Shown in pieces: positions 1 to 8,282 of a stretch of DNA of 64,000 bases. The notes beneath the pieces were generated by a model, which saw only the letters and a list, made by a program, of their open reading frames with translations, had not been told where the DNA came from and did no database searches. The position numbers were made by a program, and so were the translations under genes. Source of the stretch: Pilimelia anulata (lineage in GTDB: Bacteria > Actinomycetota > Actinomycetes > Mycobacteriales > Micromonosporaceae); NCBI RefSeq assembly GCF_014647895.1, contig NZ_BMQB01000004.1, forward strand, positions 372,001-436,000, given 5' to 3'. Numbering within the stretch: position 1 is the first letter of the stretch; each line of letters begins with the position of its first letter.

Positions 1-36
1 GCAGGCGGGGGGTACGGCCGAGCCCGGAGGTGCGCG

Positions 37-258
37 ATGGCGGAGTTGGTGGACGAGGGGATCGACCCCGGGCAGCTCAGCGAGGACGACCTGCTGCGCG
101 AGCTGCGCAGCCTGCACCGCACCCGGCTGGACACGCTGCGGCACGGCGCCCGGCATGCGCTGACCAACCACCTGCGCCGGACCGCCGACCTGGAGGCCGA
201 GTACCTGGCCCGGCACCCCGCCCGCGAGGTCGACCCGCACCGCCTGCGCGATGGCTGA
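37..258 (+). CDS. DUF6158 family small protein
   Basis: This is a 73-residue soluble, charged protein. Its core, with a D-L-L-R-E-L-R-S-L-H-R-T-R stretch near residues 17-29 and an E-A-E-Y-L motif near residues 53-57, matches what I remember of the short actinobacterial DUF6158 family, whose function is unknown. The ATG is preceded by GGAGG at 26-30, which fixes the start. It is convergent with the debranching-enzyme gene downstream. No catalytic motif, signal peptide or membrane segment is visible. Only a few bases of upstream sequence are in the window, so its operon partners cannot be seen. Confidence 0.75.
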   Translation: MAELVDEGIDPGQLSEDDLLRELRSLHRTRLDTLRHGARHALTNHLRRTADLEAEYLARHPAREVDPHRLRDG

Positions 259-260
259 GC

Positions 261-287
261 GCCGGCCCGGCGCGCGGGCGGGCCGGC
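261..287. terminator. hairpin between convergent genes
   Basis: GCCGGCCC at 261-268 pairs perfectly with GGGCCGGC at 280-287, in the 36-base gap between two convergent stop codons. There is no T tract, as is common in high-GC actinomycetes. It could serve both directions. Confidence 0.4.
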
Positions 288-294
288 GGCGGGC

Positions 295-2310
295 TCAGCG
301 GCCCCGGTGCTCGCCGACGGCGTCGGCGTGGCCCCAGCGGCCCGGCACGCCGCGGATCGCCAGGTGCCCGATCCGGTCCGGCAGGAACGGGTCCACGTGC
401 AGCCCGGTCTCCTCGGTCGGCTCCAGGCCCAGCATGACCCGCAGCAGAAGCAGCGGGGCGCCGGTCGCCCACGCCTGCGGCGAGCACGCGGTCGGGTAGA
501 TGACCGGGACCTCGGTGGACCGGCGCGGGTACCCGGCGAACGCCTCCGGCAGCCGGAAGCCGACGTGCCGGGCCGCCTCCAGCAGCCCCACGGCCAGCCG
601 GTTGGCCTCCTCCCGGCGCCCGTACCGGTACAGGCCCGCCGCCACCAGCGACGTGTCGTGCGGCCAGACCGTGCCGTTGTGGTACTCGATCGGGTTGTAC
701 GGCCGCTGCCCCTCGGCGAGCGTCCGCACCCCCCAGCCGGTGAACAACTGCTCGCCGCACAGGTGGGTGGCGAGCGCGCCGACCCGCTCGTCCGGCACGA
801 TGCCGCTCCACAGCAGGTGGCCGATGTTCGAGGTGAGCGTGGCCACCGGCTTCTTGTCGCCGTCCAGGGCGAGGGCGTAGTAGCCGTGCTCGGGCAGCCA
901 GAACTTCTCGTCGAACCGGCGCCGCAGCCTGTCGGCGTCGGCGTCCAGGGCGTCGGCGTACGCCGGGTCGTTCCAGTACAGCCGGGCCAGCCGGGCGGTC
1001 CGGCGCAGCGCGTCGTAGCAGTACCCCTGGATCTCGCAGGTGGCGATCGGCGTGCGGGCGATCGTCGCGTCCGGGTGGACGATCGAGTTCCACGAGTCCT
1101 TCCAGCACTGGTTGTCCAGGCCGATGCCGGGGTTGCGGGTCTCGTACTCGACGAAGCCGTCGCCGTCCAGGTCGCCGTACCGCTCGATCCAGGTCACCGC
1201 GGCCCGGGCGGCGTGCTCCAGCGCGCGGACGGTCTCGGCGTCGCCGGTCCACCGCTCGTACTCGTCCAGCACGATCAGGAACAGCGGGGTCGAGTCGGCG
1301 GCCCCGTAGTACGGCGACTGCGGCCGCTCGCCGAAGTGCGCCATCTCGCCCAGCCGCAGCTCGTGCAGGATCTTGCCCGGCTCGGCGTCGCGCATGTCGT
1401 CCACGGCGGTGGCCTGCTGGGCGGCGAGCGCGCGCAGGGTGGTCCGGGCCAGCTCGGGGACGAACGGCAGCACCTGGTAGCTGGTGATCAGGCTGTCCCG
1501 CCCGAACACCGCCATGAACCAGGGCAGCCCGGCCGCCGGCAGCGACGCCGACCGGTCCGGGTACGGGTAGAAGCGCAGCGCGGCCAGGTCGATGATGCTG
1601 CGCCGGTACGTGGCCTTCAGGTCGGTCCAGTCGGTCTCGATCCGCGGGGCGGCGGCGAGCCACTGCGGCAGCGAGGCGGGCATGTCGGGGGAGTGGGCGC
1701 GCTTGGGCAGCGGCCGCTCCTCCTCCAGTGCCACGTCGACCTCGATGACGCCCTGCCAGGTCTCGTTCGGGCCGAGGCTGAGCCGGAACGTCAGCGACTC
1801 GTCGGTGAAGTACGCCCCCGGCGCCCGCAGGTGCGTCTCCCGGACGTAGTCGTCCCGTCTGTACCCGAGTGTGAGGGTGTCCACCTTCTGCACCCGGTAC
1901 GACATGCCCTTCTTGTTCAGGCCGTCCTTGACCTCGAAGATGTCGGCGAAGTCGGCGTCGAACAGGAAGCTCAGCTCCAGCCGGACCGCCTCGTTGCCGT
2001 GGTTCTGGAGTTCGATCTCCTCGCGCATCCCGCGGGCCACCTCGCGCCGGCGGATGACCGACAGCGACGGGTTCCGGTAGATCGTGCCGGTGGGTTCGAC
2101 CAGGAAGAAGGCGGCCTCGTCGTACTCGATCGTCTTGGCCGACAGGACGTCGAGCTTGCGCCCGTTGAGCCGCAGCTCCCAGCGCGACAGGTGCCGCATG
2201 TCCCGGTAGAACAGGCCGACGGCGGCGTCCGCGCCGGCGCGGAAGTCGCCCCGGCGGTCGCAGACGACGAAGGCGCTCCCCTGCAGGATGCTGATCGTTT
2301 GATCGGGCAC
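295..2310 (-). CDS. glycogen debranching N-terminal domain protein (amylo-alpha-1,6-glucosidase family)
   Basis: This is a 671-residue cytoplasmic enzyme. Residues about 5-195 form the beta-rich N-terminal domain of bacterial debranching-type enzymes (M-R-H-L-S-R-W-E-L-R-L-N-G near 35-47). Residues about 210-650 form an (alpha/alpha)6 catalytic barrel with G-R-D-S-L-I-T-S near 270, W-K-D-S-W-N-S near 400 and Y-H-N-G-T-V-W-P-H-D near 543, typical of this glycoside hydrolase clan. The expected role is trimming alpha-glucans, possibly trehalose or glycogen related. The divergent neighbour is a GT4 glycosyltransferase, and the pair probably shares the 170-base promoter region. The exact substrate is not evident from sequence. 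Confidence 0.88.
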   Translation of the reverse strand: MPDQTISILQGSAFVVCDRRGDFRAGADAAVGLFYRDMRHLSRWELRLNGRKLDVLSAKTIEYDEAAFFLVEPTGTIYRNPSLSVIRRREVARGMREEIELQNHGNEAVRLELSFLFDADFADIFEVKDGLNKKGMSYRVQKVDTLTLGYRRDDYVRETHLRAPGAYFTDESLTFRLSLGPNETWQGVIEVDVALEEERPLPKRAHSPDMPASLPQWLAAAPRIETDWTDLKATYRRSIIDLAALRFYPYPDRSASLPAAGLPWFMAVFGRDSLITSYQVLPFVPELARTTLRALAAQQATAVDDMRDAEPGKILHELRLGEMAHFGERPQSPYYGAADSTPLFLIVLDEYERWTGDAETVRALEHAARAAVTWIERYGDLDGDGFVEYETRNPGIGLDNQCWKDSWNSIVHPDATIARTPIATCEIQGYCYDALRRTARLARLYWNDPAYADALDADADRLRRRFDEKFWLPEHGYYALALDGDKKPVATLTSNIGHLLWSGIVPDERVGALATHLCGEQLFTGWGVRTLAEGQRPYNPIEYHNGTVWPHDTSLVAAGLYRYGRREEANRLAVGLLEAARHVGFRLPEAFAGYPRRSTEVPVIYPTACSPQAWATGAPLLLLRVMLGLEPTEETGLHVDPFLPDRIGHLAIRGVPGRWGHADAVGEHRGR

Positions 2311-2480
2311 GGCTCCTCCTGGCGGCCGGGGGCGGTCCGTACTACTTCATACCTTGCCGTGCAGCCCCATTCGGGCCAAGTGCCCATTTCGGGGATCTGG
2401 CTCAGTGCACCCCGGAATTCAGCATATTTTGAGGTTTGTCAGCCGAGTCCGGGGGGACGGCTGCGCCAGGAGGTGTCCAA

Positions 2481-3593
2481 ATGGAGACGGAAGCCGACAC
2501 TCGCCCGTTGCGGATCGCCATGGTCGCCCCACCCTGGTGCGAGGTGCCGCCCGCCGGCTATGGCGGCCTGGAGCAGGTACTGGCCCACCTCGTCGACGCG
2601 CTCGTGGACCAGGGTCACGACGTTACCCTGTTCGGCGCGGGGGAGCGGTCCACGACCAAGGCGCGCTTCGTCAGCACCGGCCCCATCCAGTACGACCGGA
2701 TGAACTGGGCACTGCCCGAACTGGACCACATCGTCCGGGTGAACGAGATGCTCGACCGCGGCCGGTTCGACGTCGTGCACGACCACACCAACGTCGGCCC
2801 GCTGACCGCCGGCCAGCGCCGGATGCCCACGGTGGTCACCGTCCACAACCTGCCCCGCGGCCAGCTCGCGTCGTACCTGTCCCGGCTGGACCGCCGGATC
2901 GCGCTGGTGGCCATCTCGTACGCCCAGCGCCGGCTCGCCCCGCAGCTCCCGTGGTCGGCGGTCGTGCACCACGGCATGCCGGTCACCGGCACCACCCGCA
3001 CCAGGCCCGGCGACGGACCGGCCCTGTGGCTGGCCCGGTTCTGCCCGGACAAGGCGCCCGAGCTGGCGATCGAGGCGTGCCGCCGCGCGGGCGTCCCGCT
3101 GGTGCTCGCCGGCAAGTGCCTGGAGCCCGGCGAGCAGCGGCACCTGGAAGAGGTCGTCCGCCCGCTGCTGCACGACGACGTCGAGCTGGTCATCAACGCC
3201 GAGCGGGCGGTGACCGCGGAGCTGACCGCGCGCGCCCGCTGCATGATCCTGCCGATCCGCTGGGAGGAGCCGTTCGGCATGGTGCTGATCGAGGCGATGG
3301 CCGCCGGTACGCCGGTGGTGGCCCTCGGCCGCGGCGCCGTCCCCGAGGTGGTGGAGCACGGCGTGACCGGCTTCGTCTGCCGCGAGCCGGAGGAGCTGGC
3401 CGACGCCCTGCGCCGGATCGACGAGATCGACCCGCGGGCGTGCGTGGCGCACGTCCGGCAGCGCTTCTCGCCCGCGCAGATGGCCCGCGGGTACGAGCAC
3501 GTGTACCGCTGGTCCCGCCGCCGCACCCGCCCGGTGGACCCGCTGGCCGACCTGCGGGTGGCGCTCGACACCCCGACGCGCGAGCCGGCCTGA
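2481..3593 (+). CDS. glycosyltransferase family 4
   Basis: This is a 370-residue GT-B fold retaining glycosyltransferase. The N-terminal strand begins R-I-A-M-V-A-P-P-W, and a glycine-rich acceptor loop with G-G-L-E-Q-V-L lies near residues 27-33. The C-terminal nucleotide-sugar site carries the E-x7-E motif (E-P-F-G-M-V-L-I-E, residues about 261-269) followed by A-A-G-T-P-V-V. The ATG at 2481 has AGGAGGT at 2468-2474; an upstream in-frame start at 2436 lacks one. It is divergent from the debranching enzyme, so a role in alpha-glucan or related polysaccharide metabolism is plausible but inferred only from context. Confidence 0.88.
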   Translation: METEADTRPLRIAMVAPPWCEVPPAGYGGLEQVLAHLVDALVDQGHDVTLFGAGERSTTKARFVSTGPIQYDRMNWALPELDHIVRVNEMLDRGRFDVVHDHTNVGPLTAGQRRMPTVVTVHNLPRGQLASYLSRLDRRIALVAISYAQRRLAPQLPWSAVVHHGMPVTGTTRTRPGDGPALWLARFCPDKAPELAIEACRRAGVPLVLAGKCLEPGEQRHLEEVVRPLLHDDVELVINAERAVTAELTARARCMILPIRWEEPFGMVLIEAMAAGTPVVALGRGAVPEVVEHGVTGFVCREPEELADALRRIDEIDPRACVAHVRQRFSPAQMARGYEHVYRWSRRRTRPVDPLADLRVALDTPTREPA

Positions 3594-3607
3594 CCGGCGG
3601 CACCGGC

Positions 3608-4015
3608 ATGTGGGGGTTCGTGGCCGCGCACAGCCGCGGCGTCCTGACCACGCTCAAGCGCGACGGCCGCCCGCAGCTCTCGGTCGTCGACTACTGCTTC
3701 GACCCGGTGACCGGGCTGCTGCGCAGCTCGGTCACCGACGGCCGGGCGAAGGTCGCCAACCTCCGCCGCGACCCGCGGGCGAGCCTGTGCGTCCTCGCCC
3801 CGGACCTCGGCGCGTACGTCGTCGCCGAGGGCACGGCCACCTTCTCGGCGGTCGCCGCGCACCCGGACGACGCCGCGGCCGACGAGCTGGTCGAGGTCTA
3901 CCGCGCGATCCGCGGCGACCACCCCGACTGGCCGGAGTACCGCGCGGCCATGGTCACCGACCACCGCCTCGTCCTCCGCCTGACCCTCACCCGCACCTAC
4001 GGCCACGCCACCTGA
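3608..4015 (+). CDS. PPOX-class F420-dependent oxidoreductase
   Basis: This is a 135-residue single-domain split beta-barrel protein of the pyridoxamine-phosphate-oxidase-like superfamily. The order R-G-V-L-T-T-L-K-R-D-G-R-P-Q-L-S, then V-T-D-G-R-A-K-V-A-N-L-R-R-D-P-R-A, then a C-terminal R-L-V-L-R-L-T is the layout of the actinobacterial F420-binding members. It should act in the cytoplasm, reducing an unidentified substrate with F420H2. It lies 14 bases after the glycosyltransferase stop, so it is probably co-transcribed. The ATG is the first plausible start, and no strong ribosome site is seen. Confidence 0.83.
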   Translation: MWGFVAAHSRGVLTTLKRDGRPQLSVVDYCFDPVTGLLRSSVTDGRAKVANLRRDPRASLCVLAPDLGAYVVAEGTATFSAVAAHPDDAAADELVEVYRAIRGDHPDWPEYRAAMVTDHRLVLRLTLTRTYGHAT

Positions 4016-4181
4016 CCCGTACCCGCAAGCACCACCCACCCGCGCCGCACGACCCAGCCGAGCAGCGACCGTAGGGCCGAGCAGCGACCCGTGGGAAAGC
4101 CGACCGGGACGGACCCTCGCCCCTCCCACCCCCACGCCACGGAGCCCGCAATACTCCACCCGCCGCAGCGGGCCGCCGAAG

Positions 4182-4724
4182 TCAGCCCAGCGCCGCCTCG
4201 GCGTCCAGCGTCACCGCCGCGGCGTGCACGACCGAAGCGATCCGCAGCGCCTCGTGCACCTGCTCCCGCGACAGCCCCGCACCCCGCACGGCCTTCTCGT
4301 GCGACTCCAGGCAGGCCCCGCACCCCGTCACCGCGGACACCGCCAGGCACCACAGCTCGAAGTCGGCCTTGTCCACCCCGGCCTCGCGCGGCGCCGTGGC
4401 GATCGCCTGCATCCGCAGCCGCGCCGGGATGGTCGCGTACGCCTCGTCCCCGATGAGGTGCTTGGCCCGGTAGTAGATGTTGTTCATCGCCATGACCGCG
4501 GCCGCGGCCTTCGCCGCCGTCACGACCTCCGGCCCGATCACGGTCGCGGCCTCGTCGGCGACCGCCCGCAGCACCGCGGCGTTGCGCGCGGCCACCGCGC
4601 ACGCCAACGCTGACCCCCACGCCTGCGCGGGGGTCAGCGTCGTCGCGTCGAGGACGGCACCGAGGTTGAGCTTGGTGTCCCTGGCGTACGCCGGCAGCGC
4701 CGCCCGGATGCCGTCGAGCGCCAT
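4182..4724 (-). CDS. ahpD: alkyl hydroperoxide reductase AhpD
   Basis: This is a 180-residue carboxymuconolactone-decarboxylase-fold protein. The catalytic set is complete: E123, C135, C138 and H142 (G-C-G-A-C-L-E-S-H-E). These have the same spacing as the Mycobacterium tuberculosis residues E118, C130, C133 and H137. In that system AhpD passes electrons from dihydrolipoamide components to AhpC. The gene starts only 2 bases after the ahpC stop codon on the same strand, so the two form one operon and act together in detoxifying organic peroxides and peroxynitrite. Confidence 0.95.
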   Translation of the reverse strand: MALDGIRAALPAYARDTKLNLGAVLDATTLTPAQAWGSALACAVAARNAAVLRAVADEAATVIGPEVVTAAKAAAAVMAMNNIYYRAKHLIGDEAYATIPARLRMQAIATAPREAGVDKADFELWCLAVSAVTGCGACLESHEKAVRGAGLSREQVHEALRIASVVHAAAVTLDAEAALG

Positions 4725-4726
4725 GG

Positions 4727-5278
4727 TCAGCCGGCCAGCAGCGCGGTGGCGTCGAGCGTGTCGCCGCCCTTGTTCCAGTTGCACGGGCACAGCTCGTCGG
4801 TCTGGAGCGCGTCCAGGACCCGCAGCACCTCGCCGACGTTGCGGCCGACCGAGCCGGCGGTGACCATGGCGAACTGGATCTCGTTGTTCGGGTCGACGAC
4901 GAAGGTGGCGCGCTGGGCGACGCCGTCCTCGCCGAGGATGCCGCACGCCTCGGCCAGCTCGCGCTTGAGGTCCGAGAGCATCGGGTACGGCAGGTCGCGC
5001 AGGTCCGGGTGCGCCTTGCGCCAGGCGTGGTGCACGTACTCGTTGTCGGTGGAGACGCCCAGCACCTGCGCGTCCCGGTCGGCGAATTCCTCGTTCAGCC
5101 GGCCGAACTCGGCGATCTCGGTCGGGCAGATGAAGGTGAAGTCCTTCGGCCAGAAGAAGACGACGCGCCACTTGCCTTCGTACTTCTTGTTGTCGATCTT
5201 CTCGAAGGCGTTCTCCGCGTCGAGCGAGACGCAGGCGGTCAGGTCGTACTCCGGGAAGTGGTCACCGACGGTCAGCAC
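4727..5278 (-). CDS. ahpC: peroxiredoxin AhpC
   Basis: This is a 183-residue 2-Cys peroxiredoxin. The peroxidatic cysteine is C51 in F-I-C-P-T-E. The C-terminal E-L-C-P-C-N-W gives C164 and C166, reproducing the three-cysteine arrangement of mycobacterial AhpC (C61, C174, C176) that is reduced by AhpD. The GTG at 5278 is preceded on its strand by AGGAGAAG, which outweighs a longer in-frame ATG upstream at 5518. No oxyR is divergent from it; a small membrane protein occupies that position. Regulation therefore cannot be read from the window. Confidence 0.96.
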   Translation of the reverse strand: MLTVGDHFPEYDLTACVSLDAENAFEKIDNKKYEGKWRVVFFWPKDFTFICPTEIAEFGRLNEEFADRDAQVLGVSTDNEYVHHAWRKAHPDLRDLPYPMLSDLKRELAEACGILGEDGVAQRATFVVDPNNEIQFAMVTAGSVGRNVGEVLRVLDALQTDELCPCNWNKGGDTLDATALLAG

Positions 5279-5459
5279 TGGGCTTCTCCTAGTAGCAACT
5301 TGCGGGTGGGCGTGCGAACAACCGAGTGTGACCGTAGCCGGGCGCACCGGCGAGTCCCCAGAAGAGTGCCGTGTGAAAGCAGTCACCGGGTGTGGCCCGA
5401 TTGGCGGACGGCGCGATTGGGTATCGGCGGCCGTACGTGTTACAGACCCGGAGGTAGAC

Positions 5460-5675
5460 ATGCGGTTCAGCCGATCCCATACGACGATCAGTGTCTTCCT
5501 CGTGATCTGGCTGCTCATCGGCGTGCTCGCGGCCGCGCAGCGCGGCTACTTCTCCCGCAGCAACGCGAGCTGCGCCAAGCTGAGTGCCACAGCGCTCACG
5601 ATCATCGCCGGCCCGCTCAACTACGTCGGCGCGAACCCGGCCATCACCTGTCGGCTGCCCGAGCCGTCGCAGTGA
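5460..5675 (+). CDS. small conserved membrane protein
   Basis: This is a 71-residue protein with one strong N-terminal hydrophobic helix (about residues 10-27, V-F-L-V-I-W-L-L-I-G-V-L-A-A). After it come an Arg-Tyr-Phe segment and a conserved-looking T-I-I-A-G-P-L-N-Y-V-G-x-N-P motif. GGAGGT at 5450-5455 supports this ATG. Similar small proteins are widespread in Actinobacteria with no assigned function. It diverges from ahpCD across about 180 bases. Two cysteines, one mid-protein and one near the C terminus, might form an external disulfide; that is inference. Confidence 0.75.
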   Translation: MRFSRSHTTISVFLVIWLLIGVLAAAQRGYFSRSNASCAKLSATALTIIAGPLNYVGANPAITCRLPEPSQ

Positions 5676-5903
5676 CCGTCGGGATCGGATGACCCGGCCC
5701 GACCCGGGCCCCCATCCGGCCGCATCGCCGGCCGGACGCGGGGTCCGGGTCGGTCCGCGTACACAGGGTGAACGGGTGGCCGGCGAGCCTTTGTGGACGG
5801 TTCGTCCGACGCACGCGTGATCGTCACGCAGGGAAGTTCCAATTTCACGGCGAGTTGCCAACGGCGGCTCGCCGTAGGCATCCCCCGCCTGATTGGAGCC
5901 CCC

Positions 5904-7064
5904 ATGGATCGTCGTCACCTGCTGCGCAGCGCCGTGGTCACCGGCGGTGCCGCCACCCTCGGCTTCAGCCTGCCGGCCCGCGCGCTGGCGTACCCGGCGC
6001 TGCCCGGCGCCAGCCCGTACGGCGCGGTCGGCGCCGCCGACGCCCGCGGGATCAAGCTGCCCGCCGGGTTCACCAGCCGGATCGTCGCGCGGTCCGGCCA
6101 GACCGTCGCCGGCACCGGGTACACCTGGCACAACACCCCGGACGGCGGCGCCTGCTTCGCCGACGGCAGCGGCTGGATCTACGTCAGCAACGCCGAGAAC
6201 TCCAGCCCGAACGGCAAGGTCAGCGCCCTGCGCTTCAACAGCTCGGCGACGATCACCGCCGCGTACGCGATCGGCTCCGGCATGGCCCGCAACTGCTCCG
6301 GCGGCACGACCCCGTGGAACACCTGGCTGACCTGCGAGGAGGTGGACAACGGGTACGTGTACGAGACCGACCCGTGGGGCGTCAACGCCAAGGTGCAGCG
6401 GCCGGCGATGGGCCGGTTCAACCACGAGGCGGCGGCGTGCGACCCGGTGCGCAACGTCGTGTACCTGACCGAGGACAAGCCGGACGGCGGCTTCTACCGG
6501 TACGTCCCGACCGCGTGGGGCAGCGCGAGCGCGCTGGCCAGCGGCACTCTCCAGGTGCTCAAGCAGGTCGGCGGCGTGCTGTCCTGGGCCACCGTGCCGG
6601 ACCCGGACGGCTCGCCGACCGCGACCCGGTACCAGGTCGCCGGGATGAAGGTGTTCAACGGCGGCGAGGGCGCGTACTACCGCAACGACAGGTGCTACTT
6701 CACCACCAAGGGCGACAACAGGGTCTGGGTGTACGACGCGGCGGCGAACACCGTGCAGACGGTCTACGACGACAACGTGCCCGGCGCGATGCTGACCGGC
6801 GTCGACAACGTGACCGGCGACGCGCACGTCGGCGACCTGTACGTCTGCGAGGACGGCGGCAACATGGAGATCTGCCTCATCACGCCGGGCGACGTGGTGG
6901 CGACATTCCTCCAGGTGACCGGGCAGAGTTCGTCGGAGATCTGCGGGGTGGCGTTCAACCCGGCGGGCAGCCGGATGTACTTCTCCTCGCAGCGCGGGAC
7001 GACCGGCGCGGGGACGGGCGGGATCACGTACGAGATCTCCGGGCCCTTCCGCACCTCGCTCTAG
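5904..7064 (+). CDS. secreted PhoX/DUF839 family phosphatase-like protein
   Basis: This is a 386-residue protein with a Tat-type signal peptide: M-D-R-R-H-L-L-R-S at the N terminus, a hydrophobic stretch to about residue 25 and A-R-A-L-A before the mature part. The rest is a beta-propeller of the DUF839/PhoX family, with G-F-T-S-R-I-V-A-R-S-G, D-G-G-A-C-F-A-D-G-S-G-W and C-E-E-V-D-N-G-Y-V-Y blocks and C-E-D-G-G-N-M-E near residue 318. PhoX enzymes are Ca/Fe-dependent alkaline phosphatases, but phosphatase activity of this short form is not proven. The ATG at 5904 was chosen because it immediately precedes the twin-arginine motif. Its stop overlaps the convergent gene by 4 bases. Confidence 0.85.
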   Translation: MDRRHLLRSAVVTGGAATLGFSLPARALAYPALPGASPYGAVGAADARGIKLPAGFTSRIVARSGQTVAGTGYTWHNTPDGGACFADGSGWIYVSNAENSSPNGKVSALRFNSSATITAAYAIGSGMARNCSGGTTPWNTWLTCEEVDNGYVYETDPWGVNAKVQRPAMGRFNHEAAACDPVRNVVYLTEDKPDGGFYRYVPTAWGSASALASGTLQVLKQVGGVLSWATVPDPDGSPTATRYQVAGMKVFNGGEGAYYRNDRCYFTTKGDNRVWVYDAAANTVQTVYDDNVPGAMLTGVDNVTGDAHVGDLYVCEDGGNMEICLITPGDVVATFLQVTGQSSSEICGVAFNPAGSRMYFSSQRGTTGAGTGGITYEISGPFRTSL

Positions 7065-7483
7065 CGGCGCGCGGCGCCCCCGCCCGCGTCGGCCGCGGCC
7101 TGCGCGTCGAGGCGGGCGAGGGCGTCCGGCCAGCCGACCGGCAGCGCGCCGGCCGGCACGGCCCAGTGGGTGAAGGTGACGCGGCGCATGGCGGGCGCGA
7201 GCGCGGCCATGGTGCCGCGGTGCGGTGCGGCGCGGGCGTACCGGTACAGGGCGTCGCGGCTCTCCCACGCCGACAGGGTGAGGAACGTGCGGCGCAGCGG
7301 GCGGGCGACCAGGGTCGCGCCGAGCGCGCCGGGCGCCCGGCGCACCTGCCGCCAGACGCCGGCCGTGTGCCGCAGGAACAGCAGGCCGTGCCACCACGAG
7401 CGGACCTCGAAGCGGGACGCCATCACGTACGCGGTCGCGGCGGGGTCGGGCGGGCGGACGGTGGTCCAGGGGAGCGTCGGCAC
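7061..7483 (-). CDS. DUF3291-like protein (monooxygenase-fold)
   Basis: This is a 140-residue protein resembling the DUF3291 or spheroidene-monooxygenase-like group: an N-terminal strand with Y-V-M-A-S-R-F-E-V-R-S-W-W, then F-L-T-L-S-A-W-E-S-R-D-A-L and Y-R-Y-A-R-A-A-P-H-R near residues 80-90. The fold is a dimeric ferredoxin-like barrel and no reaction is known with confidence. It is transcribed divergently from the MerR regulator gene, across a region with dyad-symmetric motifs. It is therefore a likely target of that regulator. Confidence 0.7.
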   Translation of the reverse strand: MPTLPWTTVRPPDPAATAYVMASRFEVRSWWHGLLFLRHTAGVWRQVRRAPGALGATLVARPLRRTFLTLSAWESRDALYRYARAAPHRGTMAALAPAMRRVTFTHWAVPAGALPVGWPDALARLDAQAAADAGGGAARR

Positions 7484-7503
7484 GGCACTGGCCTCCTCAT
7501 TAT

Positions 7504-7543
7504 GGGTAGTGGCACTATCCGATAGTAGCGAGTAGAACTATCC
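7504..7543. promoter_or_regulatory. probable MerR operator/promoter region
   Basis: The 78-base divergent gap contains a perfect dyad ACTATC-C-GATAGT at 7514-7526, a second ACTATCC at 7537-7543, and GGGTAGTG at 7504-7511 forming an imperfect inverted repeat with CACTATCC. The copies lie between the start codons of the DUF3291-like gene and the MerR gene. This is the expected place for MerR autoregulation; binding itself is inferred. Confidence 0.45.
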
Positions 7544-7561
7544 ATAACCAGAGGGGGACGG

Positions 7562-8218
7562 GTGCGGATCTCGGAGCTGGGCCGGCGCAGCGGCGTGCCG
7601 GTCGCCACGATCAAGTACTACCTGCGCGAGGGGCTGCTCCCGCCCGGCGTGCCGACGGCCGCGAACCAGGCCAGCTACGACGACGGGCACCTGCGCCGGC
7701 TGCGGCTGGTCCGGGCGCTGATCGGGGTGCGCGGGCTGAGCGTCGCGGCGACCAGGGAGATCATGGCGGGGGTGGACGCGTACGCCGGCGACACCCACCT
7801 GCTCCTGGGCCTGGTCCTCGGCGCCCTCCCCCCGGACGCGGGCGGGTCGGACGGTCACCCCGGTCGCGGCGCGGGCGCCGGCGGGCCGGGGGATCCGGCG
7901 GCGGGGGTGGACGCGCTCGTCGCCGCGCTGGGCTGGCGGGTGTCGGCGCACGCGCCGGCGCGGCGGGTGGTCGCCGACACGCTGGCGACGCTGCGGGCGA
8001 TGGGCGAGGAGGCCGACTGGCGGCTGCTGCTGCCGTACGCCGAGCTGGCCGCGGCGACCGCCGAGCTGGACCTGGACCGGCTCGCCCGGGTCGACGAGCC
8101 GCTGGCCCGGGCGGAGCGGGCGCTGCTGCTGACGGTCCTGCTGGAACCGGCGCTGCTGGCGCTGCGCCGGCTGGCGCAGGAGCACGAGTCGGCCCGGCGC
8201 TACGGCGCCCCGGAGTAA
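7562..8218 (+). CDS. MerR family transcriptional regulator
   Basis: This is a 218-residue protein. The N-terminal winged helix-turn-helix is canonical: M-R-I-S-E-L-G-R-R-S-G-V-P-V-A-T-I-K-Y-Y, then L-R-E-G-L-L-P-P-G, then Y-D-D-G-H-L-R-R-L-R-L-V-R, covering about residues 1-70. The C-terminal 130 residues are alpha-helical and contain no metal-binding cysteine cluster, so a metal sensor is unlikely and an effector or multidrug-type sensor is possible. The GTG start is preceded by GAGGGGG. It probably controls itself and the divergent DUF3291-like gene. Confidence 0.9.
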   Translation: MRISELGRRSGVPVATIKYYLREGLLPPGVPTAANQASYDDGHLRRLRLVRALIGVRGLSVAATREIMAGVDAYAGDTHLLLGLVLGALPPDAGGSDGHPGRGAGAGGPGDPAAGVDALVAALGWRVSAHAPARRVVADTLATLRAMGEEADWRLLLPYAELAAATAELDLDRLARVDEPLARAERALLLTVLLEPALLALRRLAQEHESARRYGAPE

Positions 8219-8229
8219 CCAGCGACCGA

Positions 8230-8282
8230 CTGCCTTCTAAGCAGTTGCTCGTTCGTCGCCCGCAGTTGCTCGCTCGTCGGCC
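8230..8282. repeat. tRNA-Arg anticodon-arm match plus 21-bp tandem repeat
   Basis: Bases 8230-8247 are identical to 18 bases of the anticodon arm of the tRNA-Arg(TCT) at 16.0 kb (16038-16055, opposite strand). Overlapping it, 8241-8261 and 8262-8282 are two tandem copies of a 21-bp unit starting GCAGTTGCTCG that differ at two positions. They encode the end of the methyltransferase (D-E-R-A-T-A-G-D-E-R-A-T-A). The tRNA-like part can also fold as a short stem-loop between two convergent genes. Confidence 0.6.
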
